From Thermoanaerobacterales bacterium (GTDB lineage Bacteria > Actinomycetota > Acidimicrobiia > Acidimicrobiales > JACDCH01), in NCBI GenBank assembly GCA_017577565.1, contig PKRH01000005.1:1-55467 (forward strand): 55,467 bases of DNA, read 5' to 3'. Both the position numbers and the translations under genes were made by a program. The notes below the pieces were generated by a model. The model saw only the letters and a program-made list of their open reading frames with translations, did no database searches and was not told where the DNA came from. Shown in pieces: positions 9,029-18,169 of the stretch. The first letter of the stretch is position 1. Each line of letters opens with the position of its first letter.

Positions 9029-11002
9029 TCAGCTGCGGAAGGCGGCGTAGGCGTCGAGCACCTCGGGGTTGGCCAGGCTCCCCCGGCTGGCCGCCGTGTC
9101 GGGGTCCGCGCCGGTGAGGATGCGCTTGACCGGCACCTCGAGCTTCTTGCCCGACAGCGTGCGGGGGACGCCGGGCACCGCCCGGACCTCGTCGGGCACG
9201 TGCCGGGGCGACAGCTGGGTCCGCAGCGCCTCGGCGATCCGCCGCCGGAGCTCGTCGTCGACCTCGACCCCCGGCGCGGGGGTGACGAACAGGATCAGCC
9301 GGCCGGGGCCGCCTTCGGGGTCCTCGAGGTGGACGACGAGGCTGTCGGCGACCTCGGGGAGCGCCTCGACGACGGCGTAGATCTCGGCCGTGCCCATGCG
9401 CACCCCGCCCCGGTTCAGGGTCGCGTCCGAGCGGCCGGTGATCGTGCAGGCGCCGTCGGGCTGCAGCGTGACCCAGTCGCCGTGCGTCCACACGCCCGGG
9501 TGGCGCTCGAAGTAGGCCGCCCGGTAGCGGGAGCCGTCCTCGTCGCCCCAGAACCCGACCGGCATCGAGGGCATCGGCGCGGTGACGACCAGCTCGCCCT
9601 GCTCGCCGACGACCGACCGGCCGGCCTCGTCGTAGGCCTCGACCTTGGCCCCCAGGTAGCGGCAGGAGATCTCGCCCGCCCGCACCGGCACCAGCGGGCA
9701 GCCCCCGACGAAGGCCGTGCAGACGTCGGTGCCGCCGCTGATCGACGACAGCAGCAGGTCGTCCCCGACCGCCTCGTAGACCCACTCGAAGCCGGCCGCG
9801 GGCAGCGGCGCGCCCGTCGAGCCGACGGCCCGCAGGGCACCGAGGTCGCCCAGCTCGGACGGCCGGACGCCGGCCTTGCGGCAGGCCATGAGGAAGGGCG
9901 CGGAGGTGCCGAAGAAGGTGACGCCCTCCTCGGCGGCCATGCGCCACAGGGCCCCGAGGTCGGGATGGCCGGGATCGCCGTCGAACAGCACCGGCGTCGC
10001 CCCGACGAGCAGGCCGGAGACGAGGTAGTTCCACATCATCCAGCCGGTCGTCGTGAACCAGAAGAACCGGTCGCCCGGTCCGAGGTCGTTGTGCAGCGCC
10101 AGCACCTTGTGGTGCTCGAGGACGATGCCGCCGTGGCCGTGGACGATGGGCTTGGGCAGGCCGGTCGTGCCCGACGAGTAGAGGACGTAGAGCGGGTGGT
10201 CGAAGGGGACGGGCTCGGTGTCGAGCTCCTCGTGCTCCCCGACCAGCTCGTCCCAGCCGACCGCGCCCTCCAACCGGGCGTCGGGGTCGAGGTAGGGCAC
10301 CTGGACCGTCGCCCGCAGCGACGGGAGCTCGGCACGGATGGCCGCCACCTCGGCCCGCCGGTCGACCCGCTTGTCCCCGTAGCGGTAGCCGTCGACGGCG
10401 AGCAGGGCCGCGGGCTCGATCTGGCGGAACCGGTCGACGACGCTGCGGACGCCGAACTCCGGCGCGCACGACGAGAACACCGCCCCGAGGCTGGCCGAGG
10501 CCAGCAGGGCGACGACGGCCTCCGGGACGTTGGGCAGGTAGGCGGCGACCCGGTCGCCGGGACCGACGCCCAGGCGCCGCAACCCGGCCCGGCACCGGGC
10601 GACCTGGTCGCGCAGCTCGGCCATCGACAGCTCGACCCGGGGGCGGGTCTGGGACAGGGCGACGAGCGCGGGACCGTCCGGCTCGCTGCGCAGCGCGTGG
10701 GCGGCGTAGTTGAGCCGCACGCCGGGGAACCACCGGGCCCCCGGCATCACCGGCTCCTCGAGGGCGCGGCCGACGGGGTCCGGCGACTCGAGCCGGAAGT
10801 GGTCCCAGATCGAGCGCCAGAAGGCGTCGAGGTCGGTCACCGACCAGCGCCACAGGTCGTCGTAGCCGTCGAAGGCCAGCCCCCGCTCGTCGGCCAGCCA
10901 GCGCATGTAGCGCCCGATGCGGCTGCGCCGGCGGACCTCGTCGGACGGCTGCCACAGGACCCGTCCCCGTCGCTCGTCCGTCACCGACCCTTCCGTCACC
11001 AT
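9029..11002 (-). CDS. Acetoacetyl-CoA synthetase (acetoacetate--CoA ligase)
   Basis: A 657-residue ANL-superfamily enzyme. The P-loop-like YSSGTTGLPKPIVHG is at about residues 275-289, and the C-terminal catalytic lysine motif SGKKLEVPVKR is near residue 619. The N-terminus (LWQPSDEVRRRSRIGRYMRWL, then LDAFWRSIWDHF) is characteristic of acetoacetyl-CoA synthetases rather than acetyl-CoA synthetases. It would activate acetoacetate, from ketone bodies or from leucine or tyrosine breakdown, with ATP and CoA. HPPD in this window begins a pathway that ends in acetoacetate. ATG 11002 is preferred over GTG 11011 because TACCGT lies 7 bases before it, suggesting a leaderless mRNA. Confidence 0.92.
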   Translation of the reverse strand: MVTEGSVTDERRGRVLWQPSDEVRRRSRIGRYMRWLADERGLAFDGYDDLWRWSVTDLDAFWRSIWDHFRLESPDPVGRALEEPVMPGARWFPGVRLNYAAHALRSEPDGPALVALSQTRPRVELSMAELRDQVARCRAGLRRLGVGPGDRVAAYLPNVPEAVVALLASASLGAVFSSCAPEFGVRSVVDRFRQIEPAALLAVDGYRYGDKRVDRRAEVAAIRAELPSLRATVQVPYLDPDARLEGAVGWDELVGEHEELDTEPVPFDHPLYVLYSSGTTGLPKPIVHGHGGIVLEHHKVLALHNDLGPGDRFFWFTTTGWMMWNYLVSGLLVGATPVLFDGDPGHPDLGALWRMAAEEGVTFFGTSAPFLMACRKAGVRPSELGDLGALRAVGSTGAPLPAAGFEWVYEAVGDDLLLSSISGGTDVCTAFVGGCPLVPVRAGEISCRYLGAKVEAYDEAGRSVVGEQGELVVTAPMPSMPVGFWGDEDGSRYRAAYFERHPGVWTHGDWVTLQPDGACTITGRSDATLNRGGVRMGTAEIYAVVEALPEVADSLVVHLEDPEGGPGRLILFVTPAPGVEVDDELRRRIAEALRTQLSPRHVPDEVRAVPGVPRTLSGKKLEVPVKRILTGADPDTAASRGSLANPEVLDAYAAFRS

Positions 11003-11109
11003 GGCCCTCACGGTAGGCGGCCCCGGCGCCCCCGTCCCGGCCGTCCGCCCGGGGCCCGGCGCCGGGGAGGTGGTGCCCGGCCGGCGCCCCGGCTTCTAGC
11101 GTCTGCGCC

Positions 11110-11805
11110 GTGAGCGAGGTCCGCGAGTACCGCCAGTCCCGGTTCCAGCGCCCGCCCGGCGCCTGCGAGCTGCTCCTCGTGCGCCACGGCGAGTCGGCGC
11201 CCGCCCGCGACGGCGAGCCCTTCCCGCTCGTCGACGGCCACGGCGACCCCGAGCTGGCGCCGAACGGGCGCGAGCAGGCCCTGCGGCTGGCCGACCGCCT
11301 GGCCCACGAGGACATCAGCGCCATCTACGTCACGCCGCTGCGCCGGACGCAGCAGACCGCGGCGCCGCTGGCGGCCCGGCTCGGCATCGAGCCGCGGGTG
11401 GAGCCCGACCTGCGGGAGGTCCACCTCGGCGAGTGGGAGGGCGGGGCCTTCCGCCGCCACGTCGCCGAGGGCCACCCCATCGCGCGGCGGATGTTCGCCG
11501 AGGAGCGGTGGGACGTCATCCCCGGCGCCGAGCCCACCGAGGCGTTCGCGGCCCGGGTCCGGGGCGCGATCACCCGCATCGCCGCCCGCCACCCCGACGA
11601 GACGGTCGTCGTCGTGTCCCACGGGGGCGTCATCGGCCAGGTGCTGGCCATGGCGGCCCGCACGACGGGGTTCGTGTTCACCGGCTCGGACAACGCCGCC
11701 ATCTCCCACCTCGTCGTCAGCGGCGACCGCTGGATCATCCGCCGCTTCAACGACACCGCCCACCTGGGCCTGGCGCTCACCACCGCGCCGCAGCCGCCGA
11801 CCTGA
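11110..11805 (+). CDS. Histidine phosphatase family protein (phosphoglycerate-mutase-like)
   Basis: A 231-residue protein with the catalytic LLVRHGESA motif at about residues 23-31. A second conserved basic motif is TPLRRTQQTAAPL, the acid region is LREVHLGEWEGG, and the second active-site histidine is in VVVSHGGVIGQVL. It should remove phosphate through a phosphohistidine intermediate. Whether the substrate is a sugar phosphate, a nucleotide or a cofactor intermediate cannot be read. TAGCGT (11097-11102) is followed by 7 bases and the GTG start, pointing to a leaderless transcript. It is divergent from acetoacetyl-CoA synthetase. Confidence 0.9.
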   Translation: MSEVREYRQSRFQRPPGACELLLVRHGESAPARDGEPFPLVDGHGDPELAPNGREQALRLADRLAHEDISAIYVTPLRRTQQTAAPLAARLGIEPRVEPDLREVHLGEWEGGAFRRHVAEGHPIARRMFAEERWDVIPGAEPTEAFAARVRGAITRIAARHPDETVVVVSHGGVIGQVLAMAARTTGFVFTGSDNAAISHLVVSGDRWIIRRFNDTAHLGLALTTAPQPPT

Positions 11806-11853
11806 GCGGCGCCGGGCGGCGGGGCCGCGGAAGTTCTGCAGATTGTGCAAAGT

Positions 11854-11866
11854 TGCGCTCAGCGCA
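11854..11866. promoter_or_regulatory. Candidate operator before the MFS exporter gene
   Basis: TGCGCT-C-AGCGCA is a perfect 6-1-6 palindrome. It lies between TTGTGC (11843-11848) and a TAGCCT -10 (11869-11874), so a bound repressor would block polymerase. The TetR gene at 13576 in the same operon is the obvious candidate ligand. Confidence 0.5.
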
Positions 11867-11915
11867 GATAGCCTGCTGCGGTCCGGTCCGCTCCCCCAAC
11901 CGCCGAGGTCCGCAC

Positions 11916-13574
11916 GTGGACGCAGACACCACACCGGCACCGCTCACCCACCGCCAGGTGCTCGTCGTCTTCTCCGGGATCATGCTCGGCATGTTCCTGG
12001 CCGCGATCGACCAGACGATCGTGGCCACGGCCCTGCCGACGATCGCCGGCGAGCTCGGCGGCCTCTCCCACCTCTCGTGGGTGGTGACCGCCTACCTGCT
12101 GGCCGAGACGGTGGCCACGCCGCTGTACGGCAAGCTCGGCGACCTCTACGGGCGCAAGCGGGTCTTCCAGTCCGCCATCGTCCTGTTCCTGGCCGGCAGC
12201 GTGCTGTGCGGCCTGTCGGCCTCGATGGGGCAGCTCGTCGCCTTCCGGGCGATCCAGGGGGCGGGGGCGGGCGGCATCATCGTCGGCGCCCAGGCCCTCA
12301 TCGCGGACATCGTCAGCCCCCGCGAGCGCGGCCGCTACCAGGGCTACTTCGGCGCCGTGTTCGGCCTCTCGAGCGTCGCCGGGCCGCTGATCGGCGGCTT
12401 CCTCACCGAGCACGCGTCGTGGCGCTGGGTCTTCTACGTCAACCTGCCGATCGGCCTCGTGGCCCTGGTCGTCACCAGCATCGTGCTCCCCGCCTCGATC
12501 CGGCGGGAGCGGGTGCGCATCGACTGGCTCGGCACGACGGTCCTGTCGGCCGCCATCGTGTGCCTCGTCCTGGTCACGACCTGGGGCGGGAACGAGCACG
12601 CCTGGGGCTCGCCGCTCATCGTCGGGCTGTCGGCGGCGGCCGTCGTGCTCGGCGTCGTGTTCGTCCTCGTCGAGCGCCGCGTCGAGGAGCCGGCCATCCC
12701 CCTGCGGCTGTTCCGCAACCGCACGTTCAACATCGCCTCGGCGGTCAGCCTCATCATCGGCGCCGGCATGTTCGGGGCGATCTCCTACCTCCCCACCTTC
12801 CTGCAGATCGGCGGCGGCGTCTCCGAGTCCAACTCGGGCCTGCTGCTCGTCCCGGTCATGGCCGGCCTGCTGATGTCGTCGATCGCCGCCGGGCGCCGCG
12901 TCAGCCGCACCGGCCGCTACCGGCACTTCCCGATCGCCGGGATGGCCGTCGCGGCGGTCGGCATGGGCCTGCTGTCCACGCTGGACACCGGCTCGAGCCG
13001 GCTCGAGTCGGGCGCCTACATGTTCGTGCTCGGCGCCGGCCTCGGCATGGTCATGCAGATCCTCGTCCTCGCCACGCAGAACGAGGCGCCGGTCGCCGAC
13101 CTCGGCGTCGCCACCTCGACCGTCACGTTCTTCCGGGTCGTCGGCGGGTCGCTGGGCGTCGCCCTCGCCGGGTCGCTCATCAACAGCCGGCTGTCGAGCG
13201 CGCTGGGAGGCGAGCCCCCGAGCGACCTCACGCCGGAGCTGCTGCGGTCGCTGCCGGCCGAGGAGCGGGCCGTCCTCTCCACGGCCTACGCCGACGCCAT
13301 CACCGCCGTGTTCGCCTACGCCGTGCCGGTGCTCCTCGTCGGCTTCGCGCTGACCTGGCTGCTGCGGGCGGTGCCGCTGCGGACGGTCGCCGCCCGGGTC
13401 GCCGCCGCGTCCGAGGCCGCCGGCGCCGAGCCCGCCGCGCACCACGCCACGGTCGAGGCCGCCGAGGTGAGGGTCGACGGCGCCGCGGCCCCGCCCAACG
13501 GGAGCTCCTCGTCCGGGGCCGCGCCAGCGGACATGATGGACGGCGTGGGACCGTCGTCGACGAGCGGGGGATGA
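11916..13574 (+). CDS. MFS multidrug exporter, DHA2 (EmrB/QacA) family
   Basis: A 552-residue transporter with about 14 membrane segments, the DHA2 size. Motif D1-like FLAAIDQTIVATALPTI follows helix 1. The loop motif A GKLGDLYGRKRVF lies between helices 2 and 3, and motif C (GLSSVAGPLIGGFL) is in helix 5. It is expected to export drugs or metabolites using the proton gradient. A polar Ala/Ser-rich tail follows the last helix. The GTG start at 11916 lies about 42 bases after a TAGCCT -10. The next gene, a TetR regulator, starts 1 base after this stop, so the two are co-transcribed. Confidence 0.92.
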   Translation: MDADTTPAPLTHRQVLVVFSGIMLGMFLAAIDQTIVATALPTIAGELGGLSHLSWVVTAYLLAETVATPLYGKLGDLYGRKRVFQSAIVLFLAGSVLCGLSASMGQLVAFRAIQGAGAGGIIVGAQALIADIVSPRERGRYQGYFGAVFGLSSVAGPLIGGFLTEHASWRWVFYVNLPIGLVALVVTSIVLPASIRRERVRIDWLGTTVLSAAIVCLVLVTTWGGNEHAWGSPLIVGLSAAAVVLGVVFVLVERRVEEPAIPLRLFRNRTFNIASAVSLIIGAGMFGAISYLPTFLQIGGGVSESNSGLLLVPVMAGLLMSSIAAGRRVSRTGRYRHFPIAGMAVAAVGMGLLSTLDTGSSRLESGAYMFVLGAGLGMVMQILVLATQNEAPVADLGVATSTVTFFRVVGGSLGVALAGSLINSRLSSALGGEPPSDLTPELLRSLPAEERAVLSTAYADAITAVFAYAVPVLLVGFALTWLLRAVPLRTVAARVAAASEAAGAEPAAHHATVEAAEVRVDGAAAPPNGSSSSGAAPADMMDGVGPSSTSGG

Positions 13575-13575
13575 G

Positions 13576-14187
13576 GTGGCGCCCGGGCTGCGCGAGCGGA
13601 AGAAGGCGGAGACCCGCCGGGCCCTGGCGTCGGCGGCGCTCCGGCTGGCCCGCGAGCTCGGGCCCGACGGTGTGACGGTCGAGGCGATCGCGGAGGCGGC
13701 GGGCGTGTCGCCCCGCACGTTCTTCAACTACTTCGCCTCGAAGGACGACGCCATCGTCAACGTGTCGCCGACGGAGCAGTCGATGCTGGTCGCCGACCTC
13801 TGCGACCGCCCCGAGGACGAGCCGCCGCTCGACGCCCTCCGGGCGATGGTGCAGGCGGCCGCCCAGCGGTTCGCCGAGGACGCCGACGAGATGCTCGTGC
13901 GGCACCGCCTCGCCCAGGAGCACCCGTCGCTGGCCATGCGCCGCTCGGCCCGGTTCGCCGAGGTCGAGCGGGCCCTGGCCGAGGAGATCGCCCGCCGCAC
14001 GGGCCTCGACGTGGACGCCGACACCTACCCGGCGCTGGTGGTGGCGGCGGCGCTGGGAGCGCTGCGGGTGGCCACCGCCGTGTGGAACGAGACCGGCCGC
14101 ACCCGGCCGCTGGCCGAGCTGGTCGACCAGGCCTTCGACCAGCTCGCCGCCGGCTTCGCCCACGTGCTCCTGCCGTCGTCCTCCTGA
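13576..14187 (+). CDS. TetR-family transcriptional regulator, co-transcribed with the exporter
   Basis: A 203-residue protein. The N-terminal helix-turn-helix is TVEAIAEAAGVSPRTFFNYF followed by SKDD (about residues 34-58), the TetR hallmark. The C-terminal ligand domain is unassigned. The GTG start lies 1 base after the exporter stop (TGA-G-GTG), so translation is probably coupled. A local repressor of its own operon through the palindrome at 11854-11866 is the simplest model. Confidence 0.92.
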   Translation: MAPGLRERKKAETRRALASAALRLARELGPDGVTVEAIAEAAGVSPRTFFNYFASKDDAIVNVSPTEQSMLVADLCDRPEDEPPLDALRAMVQAAAQRFAEDADEMLVRHRLAQEHPSLAMRRSARFAEVERALAEEIARRTGLDVDADTYPALVVAAALGALRVATAVWNETGRTRPLAELVDQAFDQLAAGFAHVLLPSSS

Positions 14188-14238
14188 ACCCCGGCGACCG
14201 CCCGCCCCTGTTGACCCCCACGTCGACAAGGGGCCGCG

Positions 14239-14252
14239 TTACCAACGGGTAA
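14239..14252. promoter_or_regulatory. Candidate operator upstream of the second TetR gene
   Basis: TTACC-AACG-GGTAA, a 5-4-5 inverted repeat, overlaps a second one (CAAC...GTTG, 14243-14256). It lies directly upstream of a possible -35 TTGTTG (14254-14259) that is 17 bases from TAGCCT (14277-14282). Autoregulation by the TetR at 14291 is likely. Confidence 0.45.
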
Positions 14253-14290
14253 GTTGTTGCACGGCGCGTGCAGTCCTAGCCTCGGCGCCC

Positions 14291-14911
14291 GTGACGGCCC
14301 CGCAGGCGCAGCCGGCCGGCGACCGGCCGGCCCCGAAGCGAGTCCGCAAGCGGCCCGACGCCCGCCGGGCCGAGATCATCGCCACCGCCCGCGAGGTCTT
14401 CGCCGCGTCCGGCTACGCCGAGTCCGGCCTCGCCGAGATCGCCAGCGCGGCGAAGGTCTCGAAGGGGCTCCTCTACCACTACTTCCCCGCCGGCCGCCCC
14501 CAGCTGTTCGTCAGCGTCATGGAGGGCCTGCTGGAGGAGTTCCGGCAGCGGCTGCGCCAGGCGGCGAAGATGCCGTTCTCGCCCCGCACCCGCATGGAGC
14601 ACCTGCTGGCGGCGCTGTTCGGCTTCTTCGACGAGAACCCCGCCGCCTTCCGCCTGCTGTTCCGCGACCCGTGGGTGACCCACGACGAGACCGTCGAGGC
14701 CGCGGCGGTCGCCACCCGGGTGGCCATCTCCTCGGAGCTGGCGAGCCTCATGGCCGGCCAGGGGCTGCCCTCCGACGACCTGGTGGCGGCGAGCACCGGC
14801 ATCCTCGGCTTCGCGCTGGCCAACGTCGAGCTGTCGCTGTCGGGACAGGTCGACCCCGAGGTCGCCTGGCGGGTGACCTGCCAGTACGCGACCTCAGGCT
14901 TCCCCGCCTGA
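14291..14911 (+). CDS. TetR-family transcriptional regulator
   Basis: A 206-residue protein with a basic N-terminal arm (KRVRKRPDARRAEII) and the helix-turn-helix SGLAEIASAAKVSKGLLYHYFP (about residues 42-63). The C-terminal half resembles TetR proteins with a TetR_C domain after FFDENPAAFRLLFRDPW. Its target is unknown. The TAGCCT -10 (14277-14282) is 8 bases before the GTG, so the message is probably leaderless. The 3' end overlaps the convergent histidine-kinase gene by 18 bases. Confidence 0.9.
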   Translation: MTAPQAQPAGDRPAPKRVRKRPDARRAEIIATAREVFAASGYAESGLAEIASAAKVSKGLLYHYFPAGRPQLFVSVMEGLLEEFRQRLRQAAKMPFSPRTRMEHLLAALFGFFDENPAAFRLLFRDPWVTHDETVEAAAVATRVAISSELASLMAGQGLPSDDLVAASTGILGFALANVELSLSGQVDPEVAWRVTCQYATSGFPA

Positions 14912-16741
14912 GCCGCCCCCGCCCCGCACGAGGCGCAGCACCGGCCTCCCCCGCGGGGACGGCGGCGGCGCCGGGGGCGGCGGGACGGCCCGGTCGGGCC
15001 CGACCGGCGCGCCGAGGCGGGCCACGACCCGCGTGCCACCGCCCGGGCGGCTGTCGACCGTCAGCGTCCCCTGCCCCAGCTCGGCGAACGAGCGCATGGC
15101 GGCGATCCCCGAGGTGAACAGCAGCCGGTCGGGCGCGAAGCCGACCCCGTCGTCGACCACCAGCAGCTCGACCGCGGCCCCGTCGCGGCGGAGGGCGACC
15201 TCGACCCGGCGGGCGCCGCTGTGGCGCCAGACGTTGCGGAGCGCCTCCTGGGCGATGCGCAGCACGAGCGTCTCGGTCGTCCAGTCGAGGACCAGGTCGT
15301 CGTCGACCGCCACCGTCAGCTCCGGCGCCGGCCCGTCGCCGTAGAGGGCGTCGACGTAGGCCCGGATCGGCGCGGCCAGGCCCGGGGACAGCGGCCGGTC
15401 GGCGCCGAGGGGCTGCACCGCCAGCATCAGCCGCCGCAGCGACTCGGCCTGCGCCCGCAGCGCGTCCCGCACGGCCGCCGACGCGGCGACCCGCGGCCCG
15501 CCGGGCCCGGTGCGGGACGGCGCCGTCGCCTGCACGTAGGCGACGAACGCCGCGTAGGCCGCCACCGCCTGCTCGTGGAGCTGGGCGGCCGCCCGGTGAC
15601 GGTCGTGGTCGGCCCGGTGCACGACCTCGGCGAGCAGCTCGCGGCGAACGGCGGCCGCCCGTGCGAGCTCGCCGTGCAGCCGCCGGGCCTCCCCCACCGC
15701 CGCCAGCTGGCGCACGGCCGCCAGCACGGCCAGCAGGGCCGCGACCCCCAGCGCCGCGGGCACCGACCACGGGTCCCGCGCCGCTCGGGCCGCGGCGACC
15801 GCGACGAGGACCGGCAGGCCGGCCAGGACGAGTGCGGCCGGCAGCCAGGCGCCCCGCAGGCGGTCGCGCTCGCCCGCCCGACCCAGGCCGGCCGCCGCGG
15901 CGGGCGGCAGGTGCAGCGGCACGAGCAGCAGCAGGCCCATGCACAGCGCGTGCAGCGCGAGCAGGGGCGCCGACGGCAGGTCGAAGCCGCGGACCCCCTG
16001 GGCGGTCTGGGCGACGGCGTCGGCCAGCCCCAGGACGGCGAGGCCGACGGCGATGCGCCCCACCGTGCGCGCCGCCCGCCCGGCCCGGCGCACGCGCAGG
16101 TGGAGCAGCACGGCCCAGTAGGCGGCGAGGACCATCGCCACCGCGGCGGTGGCCGCGGGCAGCGCGTACCAGGCGTCCGCCGCCCGCAGCACGTCGTCGC
16201 CCCACACGAGCGCGGCCGGCGCCGTCACCACGACGACCGACATGGCGCTGTCGGCCAGGTCGACCGACACGGCGCGCCGCCCCGACCGCGCCCCCACCAC
16301 GGCGACGGCCCCGCCCACGAGGAGGCCGGCGATGGCCGCCACGACCGCGGCGTTGAGGGCCGCCGGCGTGCGAACGGCGACGACCGCCCCGGCCACCATC
16401 GCCGCGCAGACGCCGCCGATCAGCACGAGGGCGGCCAGCCACAGGCGGGTGGCCCGGGCGTCGGGCCCCGCCCCCCGGCGGGCGGCGAGCGCCGTGTGCC
16501 CGACCGCCGGCACGACGTGGGGGGCGCTCGCCACCGCGGCCAGCGCCACGAGGTAGCCGCGGGCCGAGCCGACGCGCAGGCCCGCCACGGCCGCGACGGG
16601 GAGGCTGGCACCGACCCACAGCCGCGCCGCCGCCCGCAGCCCGGGCCCGCGCCGGCGGGCCCCGGCGGCGCGCGGCCCCCGGCGTTCGTCCCCGGCTTCG
16701 GCGGCGCTGTCCGGCCGCCGGCGACGAGCGAGCAGGTGCAT
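14894..16741 (-). CDS. Membrane sensor histidine kinase (HisKA_3/DegS-like)
   Basis: About 615 residues. The first 340 hold roughly ten hydrophobic segments (for example YLVALAAVASAPHVVPAVG, LLALHALCMGLLLLVPLHL), an integral membrane sensor with no recognised domain. A helical dimerisation segment follows, with His389 in the sequence QLHEQAVAAY, the likely phosphorylated His of the DegS/LiaS-type H-box. The ATPase domain has the N-box RIAQEALRNVWRHS and G-box VVDDGVGF. No response regulator gene is adjacent, so it may be an orphan. The start ATG 16741 has GGGGAGG about 7 bases upstream. Gly/Pro-rich residues end the protein. Confidence 0.82.
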   Translation of the reverse strand: MHLLARRRRPDSAAEAGDERRGPRAAGARRRGPGLRAAARLWVGASLPVAAVAGLRVGSARGYLVALAAVASAPHVVPAVGHTALAARRGAGPDARATRLWLAALVLIGGVCAAMVAGAVVAVRTPAALNAAVVAAIAGLLVGGAVAVVGARSGRRAVSVDLADSAMSVVVVTAPAALVWGDDVLRAADAWYALPAATAAVAMVLAAYWAVLLHLRVRRAGRAARTVGRIAVGLAVLGLADAVAQTAQGVRGFDLPSAPLLALHALCMGLLLLVPLHLPPAAAAGLGRAGERDRLRGAWLPAALVLAGLPVLVAVAAARAARDPWSVPAALGVAALLAVLAAVRQLAAVGEARRLHGELARAAAVRRELLAEVVHRADHDRHRAAAQLHEQAVAAYAAFVAYVQATAPSRTGPGGPRVAASAAVRDALRAQAESLRRLMLAVQPLGADRPLSPGLAAPIRAYVDALYGDGPAPELTVAVDDDLVLDWTTETLVLRIAQEALRNVWRHSGARRVEVALRRDGAAVELLVVDDGVGFAPDRLLFTSGIAAMRSFAELGQGTLTVDSRPGGGTRVVARLGAPVGPDRAVPPPPAPPPSPRGRPVLRLVRGGGGSGGEA

Positions 16742-16890
16742 CCGACCTCCCCTCGAGGGCACCCGCACCGTGGTGGCCCGGCCTCGCGAGATATCAACAG
16801 CAGTGTCGGAAACCTGTCAACCGCCACCGGCCGCGCCGCCCGGCGCCGGCGCCCCGCGACGTGTGACATCCCTGCGTCGGTCGCAACCGT

Positions 16891-16901
16891 GACGTAACGT
16901 C
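16891..16901. promoter_or_regulatory. Palindrome over the -10 region of the acyl-CoA dehydrogenase gene
   Basis: GACGT-A-ACGTC, overlapping TAACGT (16895-16900), which resembles the TAGCGT -10 seen elsewhere. It lies 68 bases before the start at 16969, in the 227-base divergent region with the sensor kinase. Confidence 0.35.
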
Positions 16902-16968
16902 GTACGCAGCCCACCACCCCCAGTGGCGGCGGCGCCCGGTCGGGCGCCCGGTGCGAGAGAGGCACGGC

Positions 16969-18117
16969 ATGGACCTCGAGTTCAACGACGAGCAGCTCGA
17001 GCTGCGGGAGACCGTGCGGGCGGCCCTCGCCCGCGAGTGCCCGCCCCACCTCGTGCGGAGCGTGGCCGGCGGCGGCCCGGGCGCGGACGCGCTGGCCACC
17101 GCCGTCGCCTGGCTGGGCTGGCCGGCGCTCACCGTCGACGTCGACCTCGGCGGGCTGGGCCGGAGCTTCGTCGAGCTGGCCATCGTCCTCGAGGGCATGG
17201 GGCGGGCCGCCGCCCCCGGCGCCTACCTGCCGACGATGACGCAGTTCGTGCCCGCCGTGCGCGAGGTCGGCACGCCCGCCCAGGCCCACCGCTTCCTCTC
17301 GGCCGTGGCGGCGGGCGAGGTCACCGGCACGCTCGCGCTCCACGAGGGCGGCCGGTGGGACCCCGACACCGTCGTCGCCACCGCCCAGCGGGACGGCGAC
17401 GGCTGGCTGCTGCAAGGGACGAAGCACCATGTGCTGGGGGCTCCGGACGTCGACGAGGTCGTCGTCGCGGCCCGGCGCGACACCGGGTCGCTGGGGCTCT
17501 TCGTGGTGCCGGCCGCCGAGCTGAGCTTCGCCCGCACGGCCAGCCTCGACCCCACCCGGTCGCTGGCGCGGGTCGACCTCGACGGCGTGTGGGTGCCCGA
17601 CGCCCGCGTCCTCGGCGGACCCGACGCCGACGTCGACGCCGGCAAGGCGATCGGCCGCGTCGTCACCGAGGCCGTCGTCGGCCTGGCGCTCGACGCCCTG
17701 GGGGCGTGCGACGCCCTCATCGAGGCGTCGCTCGAGGTCGCGCTCCAGGGCGGCGTCGCCGGGCAGGCGACCGAGCACGCGCTCGCCGACATGGTCGTGG
17801 CCGCCGACCTGGCCCGGGCCGCGACCTACCAGGCGACCGCGGCCGTCGCGTCGGGGGACGCCAGCGCGCCGCTGGCGGCGTCGGTCGCCAAGGCCGCCGT
17901 CGGCGAGTGCCAGCGGCTGGTCACCCGCACCGCCGTCGAGGTGTGCGGCGGCACGACCGGGCCCGACGGGCTGCCGCTCGACCTGTGGGTCGGCCGGGCC
18001 GAGGCCGACGCCCTGCTCTTCGGCTCGGCGGCCGACCACCGGCGCATCGTCGCCGACCACCTGCTCGTCGCCCAGCGGGCCCGCCACGCCCAGCTGTCCC
18101 ACGCCCTGGTCGGCTGA
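16969..18117 (+). CDS. Acyl-CoA dehydrogenase-like protein (FadE type)
   Basis: A 382-residue protein. It has the N-terminal helical domain (MDLEFNDEQLELRETVRAAL), the middle domain (GTLALHEGGRWDPDTVVA, GTKHHVLGAPDVDEVVVAAR) and the C-terminal helices ending DHRRIVADHLL. The FAD loop is poorly conserved, and the usual QxHGGxG motif reads VEVCGGTTGPDG. Such subunits often pair with a second dehydrogenase to form a heteromer in actinobacterial steroid or fatty-acid catabolism. The convergent gene at 18170 is a possible partner. The start at 16969 has GAGAGAGG upstream. Substrate and catalytic competence are open. Confidence 0.82.
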   Translation: MDLEFNDEQLELRETVRAALARECPPHLVRSVAGGGPGADALATAVAWLGWPALTVDVDLGGLGRSFVELAIVLEGMGRAAAPGAYLPTMTQFVPAVREVGTPAQAHRFLSAVAAGEVTGTLALHEGGRWDPDTVVATAQRDGDGWLLQGTKHHVLGAPDVDEVVVAARRDTGSLGLFVVPAAELSFARTASLDPTRSLARVDLDGVWVPDARVLGGPDADVDAGKAIGRVVTEAVVGLALDALGACDALIEASLEVALQGGVAGQATEHALADMVVAADLARAATYQATAAVASGDASAPLAASVAKAAVGECQRLVTRTAVEVCGGTTGPDGLPLDLWVGRAEADALLFGSAADHRRIVADHLLVAQRARHAQLSHALVG

Positions 18118-18118
18118 C

Positions 18119-18154
18119 GTCGGGCCCGGCGCGCGGGCCGGCGGCGGACCCGAC
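18119..18154. terminator. Candidate bidirectional terminator
   Basis: GTCGGG (18119-18124) pairs with CCCGAC (18149-18154), with an inner CCCG/CGGG hairpin. It lies in the 52-base gap between the convergent acyl-CoA dehydrogenase genes. Confidence 0.35.
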
Positions 18155-18169
18155 GCGCCCCGTGGCCGG

